Part shown: positions 26,881 through 35,791 of the stretch, one piece after another
Layout: every line of letters starts with the position of its first letter
Numbering within the stretch: the first letter of the stretch is position 1
Origin: Variimorphobacter saccharofermentans
Lineage (GTDB): Bacteria; Bacillota; Clostridia; Lachnospirales; Lachnospiraceae
Length of the DNA: 64,000 bases
Direction: 5' to 3'
NCBI RefSeq assembly: GCF_014174405.1
Contig: NZ_JACEGA010000001.1
Location: forward strand, 804,001-868,000
The notes under the pieces: generated by a model
The model's input: the letters and a program-made list of their open reading frames with translations, nothing else
Told to the model about the DNA's origin: nothing
The model's database searches: none
Position numbers and translations under genes: made by a program

Positions 26881-26936
26881 CAAGCTTGGCCAGAAATCCG
26901 ATTGTAATAATCCAGTCGAATTTCTGGTCAAGCCTG
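26881..26936 (-). promoter_or_regulatory. Stable hairpin in the typA leader
   Basis: CAAGCTTGGCCAGAAATCCGA pairs (with few mismatches) with TCGAATTTCTGGTCAAGCCTG. No U tract follows on the minus strand, so it is not an ordinary terminator. It lies about 50 nt before the start codon. Confidence 0.5.
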
Positions 26937-26965
26937 TACTGCGACGTACTCTAGGCAACTTTTAC

Positions 26966-26994
26966 ATTGTAGCATTGCCTAAATTAAAAATCAA
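26966..26994 (-). promoter_or_regulatory. Promoter of typA
   Basis: On the minus strand, TTGATT (26994-26989), 17 nt, TACAAT (26971-26966). A TAGGCAA/TTGCCTA inverted repeat (about 26952-26981) overlaps this -10. The remaining gap up to 27223 is very AT-rich and must hold the promoter of the next plus-strand gene. Confidence 0.6.
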
Positions 26995-27223
26995 CGTGTG
27001 ACAGGAAAAAAATTAATAAAAAAATTACTATTTTATTGTATAGAATTACAAAAATTGGATATTTTTATAATATATATCATTTTTTACTTCTAAAATATGG
27101 AAATTAGCATATATTTAATCATAGGTGAATGAAAGCTGTTTTTAGGCGAAACAGAAATTTCACCCCACATTTTAGAGCAGATTGGCGTAGAATGAACGCC
27201 GGGAAAGAAGGGAGAGGTACGAT

Positions 27224-27856
27224 ATGACAGATAAAGTATTTGATAACAATCAAGTAAGTATTGCAGGAGAGGTAGTCAGTGACTTCACGTTCAGCCATGA
27301 CGTATTCGGAGAAGGATTTTATGTATTAGAGGTTGTAGTAAGTCGGTTGAGTAATTCGTTTGATATGATACCGGTGATGGTTTCAGAGCGACTCATTGAC
27401 GTAAAGCAGGATTATAAGGGTAAATATGTAGAGGTATTGGGACAATTCAGATCTTATAATCGACATGAAGAGAGTAAAAACAAGTTAGTGCTTTCGGTAT
27501 TTGCCAGAGAGGTTAAAATGGTGGATGAATTATCCGAGAATGTAAAGCCGAATCACATTTTCCTAGATGGCTTCGTATGCAAGCCGCCAATATATCGTAA
27601 GACCCCGCTGGGACGAGAAATAGCAGATGTTCTGTTAGCAGTAAACCGTCCTTATGGAAAATCGGACTATATCCCCTGCATTTGCTGGGGCAGAAACGCA
27701 AGATTTGCAGAAGGCTTCGCAGTAGGAGGCCATGTTCAGATATGGGGCCGTATTCAAAGCCGTGAATACCAGAAAAAGATCAGCGAAACCGAATTTGAAA
27801 AACGGATTGCCTATGAGGTATCAGTAAGTAAGCTCGAATATTTGGAGGAATACTAG
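27224..27856 (+). CDS. Double OB-fold single-stranded DNA-binding-like protein
   Basis: A 210-residue protein with two OB-type halves. The first (about 5-100) has NNQVSIAGEVVSDFTFSHDV and GKYVEVLGQFRSYN; the second (about 105-205) has NHIFLDGFVCKPPIYRKTPL and GHVQIWGRIQSREY. The second half resembles SSB core patterns (RKTPLGREIADVLLAVNRPY, IPCICWGRNA). Such two-OB clostridial proteins are annotated as single-stranded DNA-binding proteins distinct from the main SSB. It lacks the acidic C-terminal tail that recruits partners, ending instead in KLEYLEEY. ATG follows GGGAGAGGTACGAT. It is monocistronic, ended by a GCTGTTG-family terminator. Confidence 0.75.
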   Translation: MTDKVFDNNQVSIAGEVVSDFTFSHDVFGEGFYVLEVVVSRLSNSFDMIPVMVSERLIDVKQDYKGKYVEVLGQFRSYNRHEESKNKLVLSVFAREVKMVDELSENVKPNHIFLDGFVCKPPIYRKTPLGREIADVLLAVNRPYGKSDYIPCICWGRNARFAEGFAVGGHVQIWGRIQSREYQKKISETEFEKRIAYEVSVSKLEYLEEY

Positions 27857-27889
27857 AAAAGCAATTGCTTCCTATTATAATGATATAAT

Positions 27890-27949
27890 GGGCTGTTGTA
27901 AAATGTAGCATCAGAAATCTGCCAATACATTTTACAATAGCCTTTTTTC
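27890..27949 (+). terminator. Terminator hairpin of the GCTGTTGC family
   Basis: GGCTGTTGTAAAATGTA pairs with TACATTTTACAATAGCC, followed by TTTTTT. The stem sequence is related to those at 24907-24997 and 47469-47548. Confidence 0.85.
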
Positions 27950-28058
27950 ATACATAATAGTCCGGGCTCCTGCTTTCACTTACCATTAAACTTTTCCATT
28001 CATATTAATACAGGTTAAACTGCAGTGATACGTGAAAGACATATGAGTGGATGCTATC

Positions 28059-28094
28059 CCTGTTAATATCATAGTAGTTCCGTATATTAACAGG
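28059..28094. repeat. 11-bp perfect inverted repeat in the gap before dapA
   Basis: CCTGTTAATAT and ATATTAACAGG are perfectly complementary across 14 nt. A second hairpin GTGCGA-TAAG-TCGCAC lies at about 28190-28205. The 27950-28240 stretch holds no gene and I cannot explain these structures. Confidence 0.5.
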
Positions 28095-28244
28095 TTGCTG
28101 ACAGGTAGTACCGATAAGATCCCCGTTTAGAGAAGCATTTTTAATTTATGTGCAATTCTTAGGTATCTGAGTGAGCGGTGAAATCAGACGTGCGATAAGT
28201 CGCACGAGCGCAACCGTCTCTAGAATGATACTATAAAAAAGTCG

Positions 28245-28273
28245 TTGACAATATGGGGATAGGGTGCTAATAT
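28245..28273 (+). promoter_or_regulatory. Promoter of the lysine riboswitch/dap operon
   Basis: TTGACA (28245-28250), 17 nt, TAATAT (28268-28273), just upstream of the aptamer. Confidence 0.8.
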
Positions 28274-28289
28274 GAGGGTAATAATTAGA

Positions 28290-28450
28290 AATTACATATT
28301 GCTTATGGTAGAGGTTGCATTGTTTATGAGTAACTGCGGGATATGTCAGGCATAGAAGAACGTAGCGAAAGGAAACGGTGCCGAAGTGATAATAAACCTG
28401 ATTTATTATTGCTGGGCATGTGGTTAAGAACCATATGACTGTCATCATAT
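28290..28450 (+). ncRNA. Lysine riboswitch (L box)
   Basis: The leader contains GGTAGAGGTTGCAT, GAGTAACTGC, AACGGTGCCGAAGTGATAA, TTGCTGGGCATGTGGTT and GACTGTCATC in the order of the lysine aptamer, with the five-helix junction elements recognisable. Pairing of the ends (near ATATTGC... and ...GACTGTCATCATAT) closes P1. The downstream GTCGAC hairpin with a U tract is the OFF-state terminator. Context is right: the next genes are dapA and dapB. Confidence 0.93.
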
Positions 28451-28537
28451 TTTGATGGAGCGCTGCCTAAAGAATATATTAGCTGTAGAAGTAGGATTGT
28501 AAGATATCATCCTGAATTCAAGCAGTCATTCTTTAGT

Positions 28538-28562
28538 GTCGACTCTGGTGTCGACTTTTTTT
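28538..28562 (+). terminator. Terminator of the lysine riboswitch
   Basis: GTCGAC-TCTGGT-GTCGAC followed by a run of seven T. It lies between the aptamer and dapA, as in a transcription-attenuating riboswitch. Confidence 0.8.
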
Positions 28563-28720
28563 ATTGATAAAATGAGCAAAAGCAATACCTCAATAAATAT
28601 CCTGAGCATATGGAAGCTTTCACATTATGTGAATTATTTGGAACCTATTAGTATATGTGTCGTTTGGTTAACAAGGGCATAAATCTGAAATGCGCAAGGG
28701 AGCGCGGAATGGAGGAAAAT

Positions 28721-29614
28721 ATGGCAGTATTTAAAGGAGCAGGTGTTGCGATTGTTACACCATTTAATCAGAACAATGAAGTGGATTATGAGAAGCTTGG
28801 GGAATTAATTGAATTTCAGATTGCAAACGGAACGGACAGTATTATCATCTGTGGTACCACAGGAGAAGCTTCCACGTTAACACATGAAGAGCATCTGGAA
28901 TGCATACGATACACCGTGGAGAAGGTGGCAAAGCGTGTTCCGGTAATCGCGGGAACAGGATCTAACTGTACCAATACGGCAATTTATTTATCAAAGGAAG
29001 CAGAAAGCTATGGAGCTGATGCATTACTTGTAGTAACCCCTTATTATAATAAAGCAACCCAGAAGGGACTTATCGCACATTTCACAGCAATTGCAGAATC
29101 GGTATCCATACCGGTAATACTATATAATGTACCTAGCAGAACTGGCTGTAACATTTTACCTCAGACAATTGCAAGCCTTGTGAAAAACGTTAAGAATATC
29201 GTAGGTGTGAAAGAGGCAAGCGGCAATATTGCCCAGGTTGCTGAGATTATGCAATTAACCGGTGGAAAGATTGATCTTTATTCCGGATGTGATGAGATGG
29301 TTGTACCAGTACTGAGCTTAGGTGGTATTGGAGTTATCTCCGTATTATCCAATATTGCACCGAAGGAAACACACGATATGGTTGCAAAATATCTGGAAGG
29401 CGATGTGATAGCCAGCCGTGAGCTTCAATTAAAATATCTTCCGTTAATTAATGCACTTTTCTGTGAGGTGAATCCAATTCCGGTTAAGAAAGCAGTTAAT
29501 CTAATGGGATTTCAGGCAGGAGCACTCAGAATGCCATTAACAGATATGGAGTCTGCCAATGTAGAGCGTCTGGTTAAGGAGATGCAAGCGGTAGGAATTA
29601 AAACAATAGCATAG
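28721..29614 (+). CDS. dapA: 4-hydroxy-tetrahydrodipicolinate synthase
   Basis: About 297 residues. The enzyme condenses pyruvate with aspartate semialdehyde, the first committed step to diaminopimelate and lysine. The Schiff-base lysine is in IVGVKEASGN, the catalytic tyrosine in ILYNVPSRTG, and CGTTGEASTL is the substrate loop. Start 28721 (MAVFKGAG) is preferred over an upstream in-frame ATG, since GGAGG lies 5 nt before it. It heads a two-gene unit with dapB under the lysine riboswitch. The product also feeds dipicolinic acid for spores. Confidence 0.96.
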   Translation: MAVFKGAGVAIVTPFNQNNEVDYEKLGELIEFQIANGTDSIIICGTTGEASTLTHEEHLECIRYTVEKVAKRVPVIAGTGSNCTNTAIYLSKEAESYGADALLVVTPYYNKATQKGLIAHFTAIAESVSIPVILYNVPSRTGCNILPQTIASLVKNVKNIVGVKEASGNIAQVAEIMQLTGGKIDLYSGCDEMVVPVLSLGGIGVISVLSNIAPKETHDMVAKYLEGDVIASRELQLKYLPLINALFCEVNPIPVKKAVNLMGFQAGALRMPLTDMESANVERLVKEMQAVGIKTIA

Positions 29615-29638
29615 GATGTCATCCTTAGGAGGAAGCAT

Positions 29639-30394
29639 ATGACAAATATTATTTTGCGTGGATGCAATGGTAAGATGGGCCAGGTAATAGCCGACATCGT
29701 GGAAGCGGACGACGATGCAGTAATTGTTGCCGGTATCGATGTATCACAGAACAGAGTTGCTAAATTTCCAGTGTATCAGAGCTTTCAGAAATGTAATGTA
29801 AAAGCAGATGTAATCATAGACTTTTCAGCACCAGTCAATGTGGAGGAAATGCTGGACTTTGCAAAAAGTCAGGGAATTGGAATTGTACTCTGTACGACAG
29901 GTTTATCTAAGGAACAGCTGGCGATTATTGATGAAGCTTCCAGGGAAATACCGATTTTCCGCTCAGCGAATATGTCCATGGGTATCAATTTGATTACGAA
30001 ATTGGTTCAGGAAGCAACCTATATTCTTGCTGATGCCGGATATGATATAGAAATTGTTGAGAGACATCATAATAAAAAGGTGGATGCACCTTCCGGAACC
30101 GCCCTTGCTTTGGCAGATGCCATTAATCAGGTACTCAATAATGAATACGAGTATAAATTTGATCGTTCTGCAGATCGTGTAGCCAGAAGTAAGAAGGAAA
30201 TTGGTATTTCAGCAGTTCGCGGTGGCACCATCGTAGGTGAGCATGAAGTTATTTTTGCTGGTACCGATGAGGTAATCGAGATCAAGCATACGGCTTATTC
30301 CAAAGCGGTATTCGCAAAGGGAGCTGTTCAGGCAGCCAAATTCCTTCCGGGAAAACCTGCCGGTATGTATCGAATGAGCGATATGATGGATTAA
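29639..30394 (+). CDS. dapB: 4-hydroxy-tetrahydrodipicolinate reductase
   Basis: A 251-residue NAD(P)H-dependent reductase acting on the DapA product. The N-terminal Rossmann loop is LRGCNGKMGQVIA, the hinge has DFSAPVN and CTTGLSKEQ, and the catalytic signature is ERHHNKKVDAPSGTA. It follows dapA by 24 nt with AGGAGGAAGCAT before the ATG. Length is typical. Confidence 0.96.
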   Translation: MTNIILRGCNGKMGQVIADIVEADDDAVIVAGIDVSQNRVAKFPVYQSFQKCNVKADVIIDFSAPVNVEEMLDFAKSQGIGIVLCTTGLSKEQLAIIDEASREIPIFRSANMSMGINLITKLVQEATYILADAGYDIEIVERHHNKKVDAPSGTALALADAINQVLNNEYEYKFDRSADRVARSKKEIGISAVRGGTIVGEHEVIFAGTDEVIEIKHTAYSKAVFAKGAVQAAKFLPGKPAGMYRMSDMMD

Positions 30395-30416
30395 TTTCGT
30401 TATAATTAGGAAGCAT

Positions 30417-30472
30417 ACGGAGTGATAGTATAAAGTCCCATATAGGGATTGTATATTGTCACTCCGTTTTTT
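30417..30472 (+). terminator. Terminator of the dapA-dapB operon
   Basis: ACGGAGTGA pairs with TCACTCCGT; inner TATA/TATA and a CCCATATAGGG mini-stem are present, and TTTTTT follows. Confidence 0.85.
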
Positions 30473-30582
30473 ATACAATCTTCTTTCAGCATCATTGTGC
30501 TTTTGCTAAATTCTGCCCTCAATCTGTAATCATGCTAAAATTATCTAATTTGTTCACAAAATTTTCGTAATCTTATTGTAAG

Positions 30583-30690
30583 ATAATCATGTCAAAAGCC
30601 ACATCCTCAAGAGGGATATGTTATGAACGTAAGAAGCAACGGTAATTTTTCTTATGATATCTACGATACCATGACCTTTTGACAATCATC
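30583..30690. repeat. Long inverted repeat with GTCAAAAG/CTTTTGAC arms
   Basis: GATAATCATGTCAAAAG (30583-30599) pairs imperfectly with CTTTTGACAATCATC (30676-30690). The 76-nt interior has its own ATATC-containing stems. It sits about 120 nt before the ABC operon. The arms resemble the terminator at 47331-47383. It could be a small RNA, a leader structure or an inserted repeat. The remaining part of the 30473-30809 gap shows no gene. Confidence 0.4.
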
Positions 30691-30809
30691 CATGATGACT
30701 AGGAATCAAAAACGGTCTCTTATAGCAGATATCATATATAAAAGGTTGACCTTGAGTATGTGGTATCTATTTTCATGCACGAAAATGAGTTGGATAAGGA
30801 GGAGAAATC

Positions 30810-31880
30810 TTGATTGAGGTAAAAAATTTAGTGAAGCGTTATGGAAATCATATCGCAGTGGATCATTTATCCTTTACCGTTGAAAAAGGACAGATACTCG
30901 GCTTTCTGGGACCGAACGGTGCAGGAAAATCTACAACCATGAATATTATCACAGGCTATATATCGGCTACGGAGGGAACCGTTACTGTGAATGGACATGA
31001 TGTCTATGAAGAGCCGGAGGAAGTGAAACGAATGATCGGCTATCTGCCGGAATTTCCTCCCTTATATCCGGATATGACAATCAGGGAGTATCTTAACTTT
31101 GTAGCTGATATCAAAAAAGTAAGCAAAAGTGAGAAAAAGCAGATGGTTGAGGAGGTAATGGAGGCCACAATGATAACTCCCATGGCGAACCGTCTGATCA
31201 AGCATTTATCAAAGGGATATAAGCAAAGAGTTGGATTGGCCCAGGCGATCATGGGATATCCCGAGTTGATTATACTGGACGAGCCTACAGTAGGTCTGGA
31301 TCCAAAGCAGATTATTGAGATTCGAGAATTAATTAAGAATTTAAGTAAGAATCATACCGTTATTCTAAGCTCCCATATTATGCAGGAGGTTAGCGCAGTA
31401 TGTGATACGATTATGATTATTGATAAAGGAAAGCTGATCCTGCAGGATAAGCCAGAGAACCTAAGTGCGCGGATGGGTGCAACCGGTGGTATCAGACTTT
31501 CTGTGAAAGGAGATAAGGAGACGATTCGGAATACTCTTGGCAGTATCGATCGTATCTTATCAATCGAAGAATTACCTGCAGTGGAAGAGGGCGTATACGA
31601 ATTCAGCATATCCTGCAATGAAAATGAGGATATCCGTGAGGATGTATTCTATGCTATGTGCAAATCGAACACTCCGATTTTGGAAATGAAGTCAATCCGT
31701 ATGAGCCTGGAGGATATCTTCCTTAAGGTAACAAACAATTATGAGAATTCCATAACTAGTGAAGAAAATGACAAGATGATTGAATCGGAGATGGGAGAGG
31801 CTCCGGATGAGAATTCTGCTTCTGAAGCGGAACAAGTAAATATGACGGAGGAGGAGAAATCAGATGCTGGCGATTTATAA
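30810..31880 (+). CDS. Gld-type ABC exporter ATP-binding protein
   Basis: A 356-residue ABC ATPase: Walker A GPNGAGKST at about residue 35, signature LSKGYKQRVG, Walker B LIILDEPTVGLDP, switch ILSSHI. The C-terminal 130 residues form the extension seen in GldA/NatA-like exporters, ending in an acidic tail. The start is TTG at 30810, because AGGAGG lies 7 nt upstream and the protein then begins MIEVKNLVKRYG. It overlaps the permease by 17 nt. With the next three genes it makes the GldA-GldF-GldG-DUF4340 type of exporter found in many non-gliding bacteria; the cargo is unknown. Confidence 0.88.
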   Translation: MIEVKNLVKRYGNHIAVDHLSFTVEKGQILGFLGPNGAGKSTTMNIITGYISATEGTVTVNGHDVYEEPEEVKRMIGYLPEFPPLYPDMTIREYLNFVADIKKVSKSEKKQMVEEVMEATMITPMANRLIKHLSKGYKQRVGLAQAIMGYPELIILDEPTVGLDPKQIIEIRELIKNLSKNHTVILSSHIMQEVSAVCDTIMIIDKGKLILQDKPENLSARMGATGGIRLSVKGDKETIRNTLGSIDRILSIEELPAVEEGVYEFSISCNENEDIREDVFYAMCKSNTPILEMKSIRMSLEDIFLKVTNNYENSITSEENDKMIESEMGEAPDENSASEAEQVNMTEEEKSDAGDL

Positions 31881-32727
31881 GAAGGAATTACGTTCCTATT
31901 ATACCTCAGTAATAGGATATGTATTTATTGCATTATTTCTTGCTATCATAGGAGTTTATTTTTTTGTTCAGAACCTAATATATCAGGTGGGTAATTTTGA
32001 AACCACCATATCTTCAATTACCTTTTTATTCGCATTATTGGTACCGTTATTAACGATGAGATTAATGGCGGAGGAAAACAGACAGAAGACCGATCAGCTT
32101 TTGTATACCTCACCGCTTACTGCAACATCAATCGTTAGCGGTAAGTTCTTATCCGTTTTTACAGTGTTCCTTACGGTAATTGGTGTGATCTGCTTCTATC
32201 CGTTGATATTATCGCAGTACGGGAAGGTGCCGATGGAGTCGGCTTATGCTAGTATTTTTGGATTTGCATTACTAGGAGCCGCATATCTTTCCATGGGACT
32301 TTACATTTCCAGTCTGACGGAGAGCCAGGTAGTAGCTGCAGTTGTTACCTATATAGTATTTATTTTTACAGCATTAATGGAAGGAATAGCAGGTGTCTTA
32401 CCCACTGATAAAAAGGCCGCTTTTGTAACCTTTACGGTTATCTTGATCATCATATGCCTTATTATTTATCGGATGATGCATAATTTAACCATTGCATTGG
32501 GAATTGGACTGCTTGGAGAAGCAGGGTTAACAGCGATCTATATTCTGAAGCCCACGTTATTTGATGGACTAATCATCAAGGTGCTCGAATGGCTTTCCAT
32601 TGCATCCCGTTTTAGTCCGTTCTACTATGGCATTTTAGATATATCAAGTATTGTATATTATCTTAGCATAACCATTTTGTTTTTGTTTTTAACGGTACAG
32701 GTTATTAAGAAGAAGAGATGGAGTTAG
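31864..32727 (+). CDS. ABC-2 permease (GldF-like)
   Basis: A 287-residue membrane protein with about six helices. It opens with MLAIYKKELRSYYTSVIGYV, the typical ABC-2 start, and contains LTMRLMAEENRQKTDQLLYT, a conserved loop of GldF-like permeases. Start overlaps the ATPase end by 17 nt and its stop overlaps the next gene by 10 nt, so translation is coupled. Role: membrane channel of the Gld-like exporter. Confidence 0.88.
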   Translation: MLAIYKKELRSYYTSVIGYVFIALFLAIIGVYFFVQNLIYQVGNFETTISSITFLFALLVPLLTMRLMAEENRQKTDQLLYTSPLTATSIVSGKFLSVFTVFLTVIGVICFYPLILSQYGKVPMESAYASIFGFALLGAAYLSMGLYISSLTESQVVAAVVTYIVFIFTALMEGIAGVLPTDKKAAFVTFTVILIIICLIIYRMMHNLTIALGIGLLGEAGLTAIYILKPTLFDGLIIKVLEWLSIASRFSPFYYGILDISSIVYYLSITILFLFLTVQVIKKKRWS

Positions 32728-34196
32728 GAAAGGAGAAGGATACCGTGAACGAATTAAACAATGCAGATAAGAAGAACATATTCGGAAAGATGAAAGAATC
32801 CTTTTCCGGAAGAAAGTTTCGCAGCGGATTTTATGTTACAGTAGTATCCATGATAGTGATTGTCATCGTATTGGTTGTGAATATGCTGATATCTCAAATG
32901 AATATCCAGTTTGACTTAAGTACGCAGGGAATGTTTACCCTAACAAAGGAATCTAAGGATATGATAAAAGCTCTTAAGGATGATATCACCATTTATTATA
33001 TGGTTGAAGCCGGAAATGAGAAGGATGTATATCAGAAAATAGCAGAACAATATGATACCTTGTCCGATCATATTTCCCTGGAGAGTAAGGACCCGGTATT
33101 ATATCCTGCCTTTGCGAAGGAGCATAACATTGAGGAAGTTGTGGATCAGGACAGCTTTATCGTTGTTAACAATACGAATGGCAGAGCAAAATATATTCCG
33201 AGTAGTGATTTGCTGGAACAGACGATGGATTACCAGACCTATCAGACACAGGTTACCGGAATTGATGTGGAGGGTCAGTTAAGCTCTGCAATTCAATATG
33301 TAACCATGGAGGAGCTGCCGCTGATTTATCTTGTCAGTGGACACGGGGAAGAGGAAGTTGGTAAGGCATTTGGTGAGTCCATGGAGAAAATGAATGTAAC
33401 CACGAAGAAACTGCAGACAGCAACGATTTCCGAGATACCAGAGGATTGTGATATCCTGTTTATCAATGCCCCCGATACCGATTTCAAAGAGGAAGAGGTT
33501 ACTATGATTAAGGATTATCTGGCTGCGGGAGGAAATGTCATAATTACTCTGGATGCTATGGCAGGTAAATTATCGAATCTGGAATCTATCATTAACTATT
33601 ATGGGATTGATGTGGTAAATGGTGTGGTAGTCGAAGGGGATACCAATCATCATGCTTCCAATTATCCTCATTTCCTTGTGCCGACTATAGACAATCATGT
33701 GATCACGAAATCGGCATCCAAGAGCAGGATTCTGGTATTTATGCCATATTCCTTAGGACTTAAGGAAGCAGAAACGAAAAGAAGCTCATTAAAACTGGAA
33801 CCGTTACTTTTTACCACCAATTCTGCCTATGCAAAGGGAGAAGGAAATGAGGCGATAACGAAGGAAGAAGGAGATATCGAAGGCCCATTTAACCTGGGAA
33901 TGCTTTCTTCTGATACTTACAATGGAGTAACCTCGAACCTGGTTGTATATTCATCCGGTTTGATGTTTAGCGACGATATGGCGGGATATGCGAACATGAA
34001 TATATTATCCGGAACCGTAGGCTATATGGAGGGAGATCAGGCTCCGTTATCCATACCTTCCAAGAGTACGGCAGCAGCTCGAATTCAGATAACACAGCAG
34101 AAAGCTATCTTCTGGGGCGGTGTAGTAGTTATCTTTCTTCCTGTAGCTATTCTGGTAACGGGTATTGTTGTTAGTGTTAGAAGGAGGAAGAAGTAA
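32718..34196 (+). CDS. GldG-like exporter component
   Basis: A 492-residue protein with an N-terminal membrane segment (about 38-60, FYVTVVSMIVIVIVLVVNML), a large extracytoplasmic GldG/IFT52-like domain, and a C-terminal membrane segment (FWGGVVVIFLPVAILVTGIV) with a basic end (RRRKK). Motifs YLVSGHGEEEVG and CDILFINAPDTDFKEEEV match the ABC-type uncharacterised transport domain. It likely assembles with the GldF-like permease. The stop codon shares the base A with the next ATG (34196). Confidence 0.85.
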   Translation: MELGKEKDTVNELNNADKKNIFGKMKESFSGRKFRSGFYVTVVSMIVIVIVLVVNMLISQMNIQFDLSTQGMFTLTKESKDMIKALKDDITIYYMVEAGNEKDVYQKIAEQYDTLSDHISLESKDPVLYPAFAKEHNIEEVVDQDSFIVVNNTNGRAKYIPSSDLLEQTMDYQTYQTQVTGIDVEGQLSSAIQYVTMEELPLIYLVSGHGEEEVGKAFGESMEKMNVTTKKLQTATISEIPEDCDILFINAPDTDFKEEEVTMIKDYLAAGGNVIITLDAMAGKLSNLESIINYYGIDVVNGVVVEGDTNHHASNYPHFLVPTIDNHVITKSASKSRILVFMPYSLGLKEAETKRSSLKLEPLLFTTNSAYAKGEGNEAITKEEGDIEGPFNLGMLSSDTYNGVTSNLVVYSSGLMFSDDMAGYANMNILSGTVGYMEGDQAPLSIPSKSTAAARIQITQQKAIFWGGVVVIFLPVAILVTGIVVSVRRRKK

Positions 34197-35695
34197 TGAC
34201 AAAACGAAAGAGACGAAACGCAGTCACACTTGTTTCACTTCTTTTGGTATTAGTAGCCCTGATTGCTTTTTATTTCTGGTATATGAACAGGGATACCGAT
34301 AGTACAGAGGACCAGGATAATAACATATCCCTCGCAACCTTAGATCCTGAACAGATAACCTCTCTTCGTTATAAGGCGAAGGATGCAGATCTCACCCTGA
34401 TTAAGGAAGGCGAACTGTGGAAATCAGAGGAGCAGCCGGATCGTCCGATCAATCAGGATCATGTAGAAAGCATTATCAATACGGTGAAAGTAGTTAATGC
34501 GTCACGTATTATAAGCGAAACCACAGAGAATCTTCAGGATTATGGACTGGATAATCCAGCTGCATACGTTTGTGCCACTCAGAAGGATGGAGTTACCTTA
34601 ACTATTCAAATCGGGAATAGAGTGAGCACAAAGGACGGTTATTATGCAATGGTGAATGAGGATGGTAAGATATATCTTCTACCTACCTCATACGGCTCAG
34701 GACTACAATACAATGACATTGATATGACAGCAGTGGATGAGACCATCTCCTTTGCTTCCGAGGATATTTACTATCTGAAGGTCGACAACAGAGATGGTGA
34801 GGATTATGAATTTGTATATGACACGAATAATTCCTTCGATAAAACGGACTCATTGTATCCCTGGCTGATTAAGCAGCCATATGATGAGGGCTATACAGCA
34901 GATACCTCCGATCTTATGGAACTATTCGGCAATTATACCAGCTTTGACTTTGGTACCTGTGTAGACTATTCCGGTAAGGAATTTGGCAAGTATGGTCTGG
35001 AGGAACCTTCACACACTATTGATATCGGTTACTATGAAACACGCACCGAAGCACTTCCGACACCGGAGGTAGATGAGAATACCGGAGAAGAGATAACACA
35101 AAAGACCTATAAGGATGAGAAAAGTCTGACGCTTTATATAGGTAACACAGATGGTAATGGTAATTACTATGTTCGTAAAGAGGGCTCGAATTTGGTTCAG
35201 ACCATGAAGGAGGATACCATCAATAAAATGCTTCAGGTTGATGTGTTTAGCGTAATTAATACCTTTGTGTGCCTACCCAATATAGACACGGTTGATCGAA
35301 TCAGTGCAGACATTGAGGGTAAGTCCTATGTGATGGAAATTAAAAGGAGTAAGGATAAGGACGAGGAAGGAAAAGAAATAACCAAAGCAACTTACTACTA
35401 TAACGGAGAAGAAGTGGAGGAAGGCGTATTTAAGGACGTATATCAGGAGGTTGTTAGTGCCCAATACGATGCGGAAATGAAAAAAGATATGGGAATAGGG
35501 CAAGGAAAGCCTTATCTAACGATCAGCTATCAACTGAATGATGAAAATAAAACAATTAAGACCGCCTCGTACTTCCCTTACGATGACAGCTTTTATGCAG
35601 TGGACAGCGGACATGGCATCCGTTTCCTGGCAGATAAAAGAAAGATTGATGATATAGCAGCTGCGATCATTAACTTTAAAACCACGGAGGAATAA
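34196..35695 (+). CDS. DUF4340 domain protein, exporter partner
   Basis: A 499-residue membrane-anchored protein: basic start (KRKRRN), one helix (VTLVSLLLVLVALIAFYFWY), then an extracytoplasmic domain with the DUF4340 pattern (ITSLRYKAKDADLTLIKEGE, LQDYGLDNPAAYV, LTIQIGNRVSTKDGYY). DUF4340 proteins regularly close the GldA-GldF-GldG operon. Its biochemical role is not known. Translation is coupled to the GldG-like gene by one shared base. Confidence 0.85.
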   Translation: MTKRKRRNAVTLVSLLLVLVALIAFYFWYMNRDTDSTEDQDNNISLATLDPEQITSLRYKAKDADLTLIKEGELWKSEEQPDRPINQDHVESIINTVKVVNASRIISETTENLQDYGLDNPAAYVCATQKDGVTLTIQIGNRVSTKDGYYAMVNEDGKIYLLPTSYGSGLQYNDIDMTAVDETISFASEDIYYLKVDNRDGEDYEFVYDTNNSFDKTDSLYPWLIKQPYDEGYTADTSDLMELFGNYTSFDFGTCVDYSGKEFGKYGLEEPSHTIDIGYYETRTEALPTPEVDENTGEEITQKTYKDEKSLTLYIGNTDGNGNYYVRKEGSNLVQTMKEDTINKMLQVDVFSVINTFVCLPNIDTVDRISADIEGKSYVMEIKRSKDKDEEGKEITKATYYYNGEEVEEGVFKDVYQEVVSAQYDAEMKKDMGIGQGKPYLTISYQLNDENKTIKTASYFPYDDSFYAVDSGHGIRFLADKRKIDDIAAAIINFKTTEE

Positions 35696-35744
35696 ATTCC
35701 GGATGAATCCCCCGGAGCATTATCCCTCCTGAGTAGCTTAATCC

Positions 35745-35791
35745 ATATCCTCCTTGAGTTGCCTAATCGACAGGAAGCTCAAGGAGGATAT
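35745..35791. repeat. 14-bp inverted repeat at convergent gene ends
   Basis: ATATCCTCCTTGAG (35745-35758) and CTCAAGGAGGATAT (35778-35791) are exactly complementary. The second arm lies inside the last codons of the minus-strand gene. No long T run follows on either strand. It probably acts as a shared 3' hairpin for the two converging operons. Confidence 0.55.

Noticed and set aside
28146..28448. 100-codon minus-strand ORF in the dapA leader
   Set aside because: It lies antisense to the lysine riboswitch, has no ribosome site, and its product is not protein-like.
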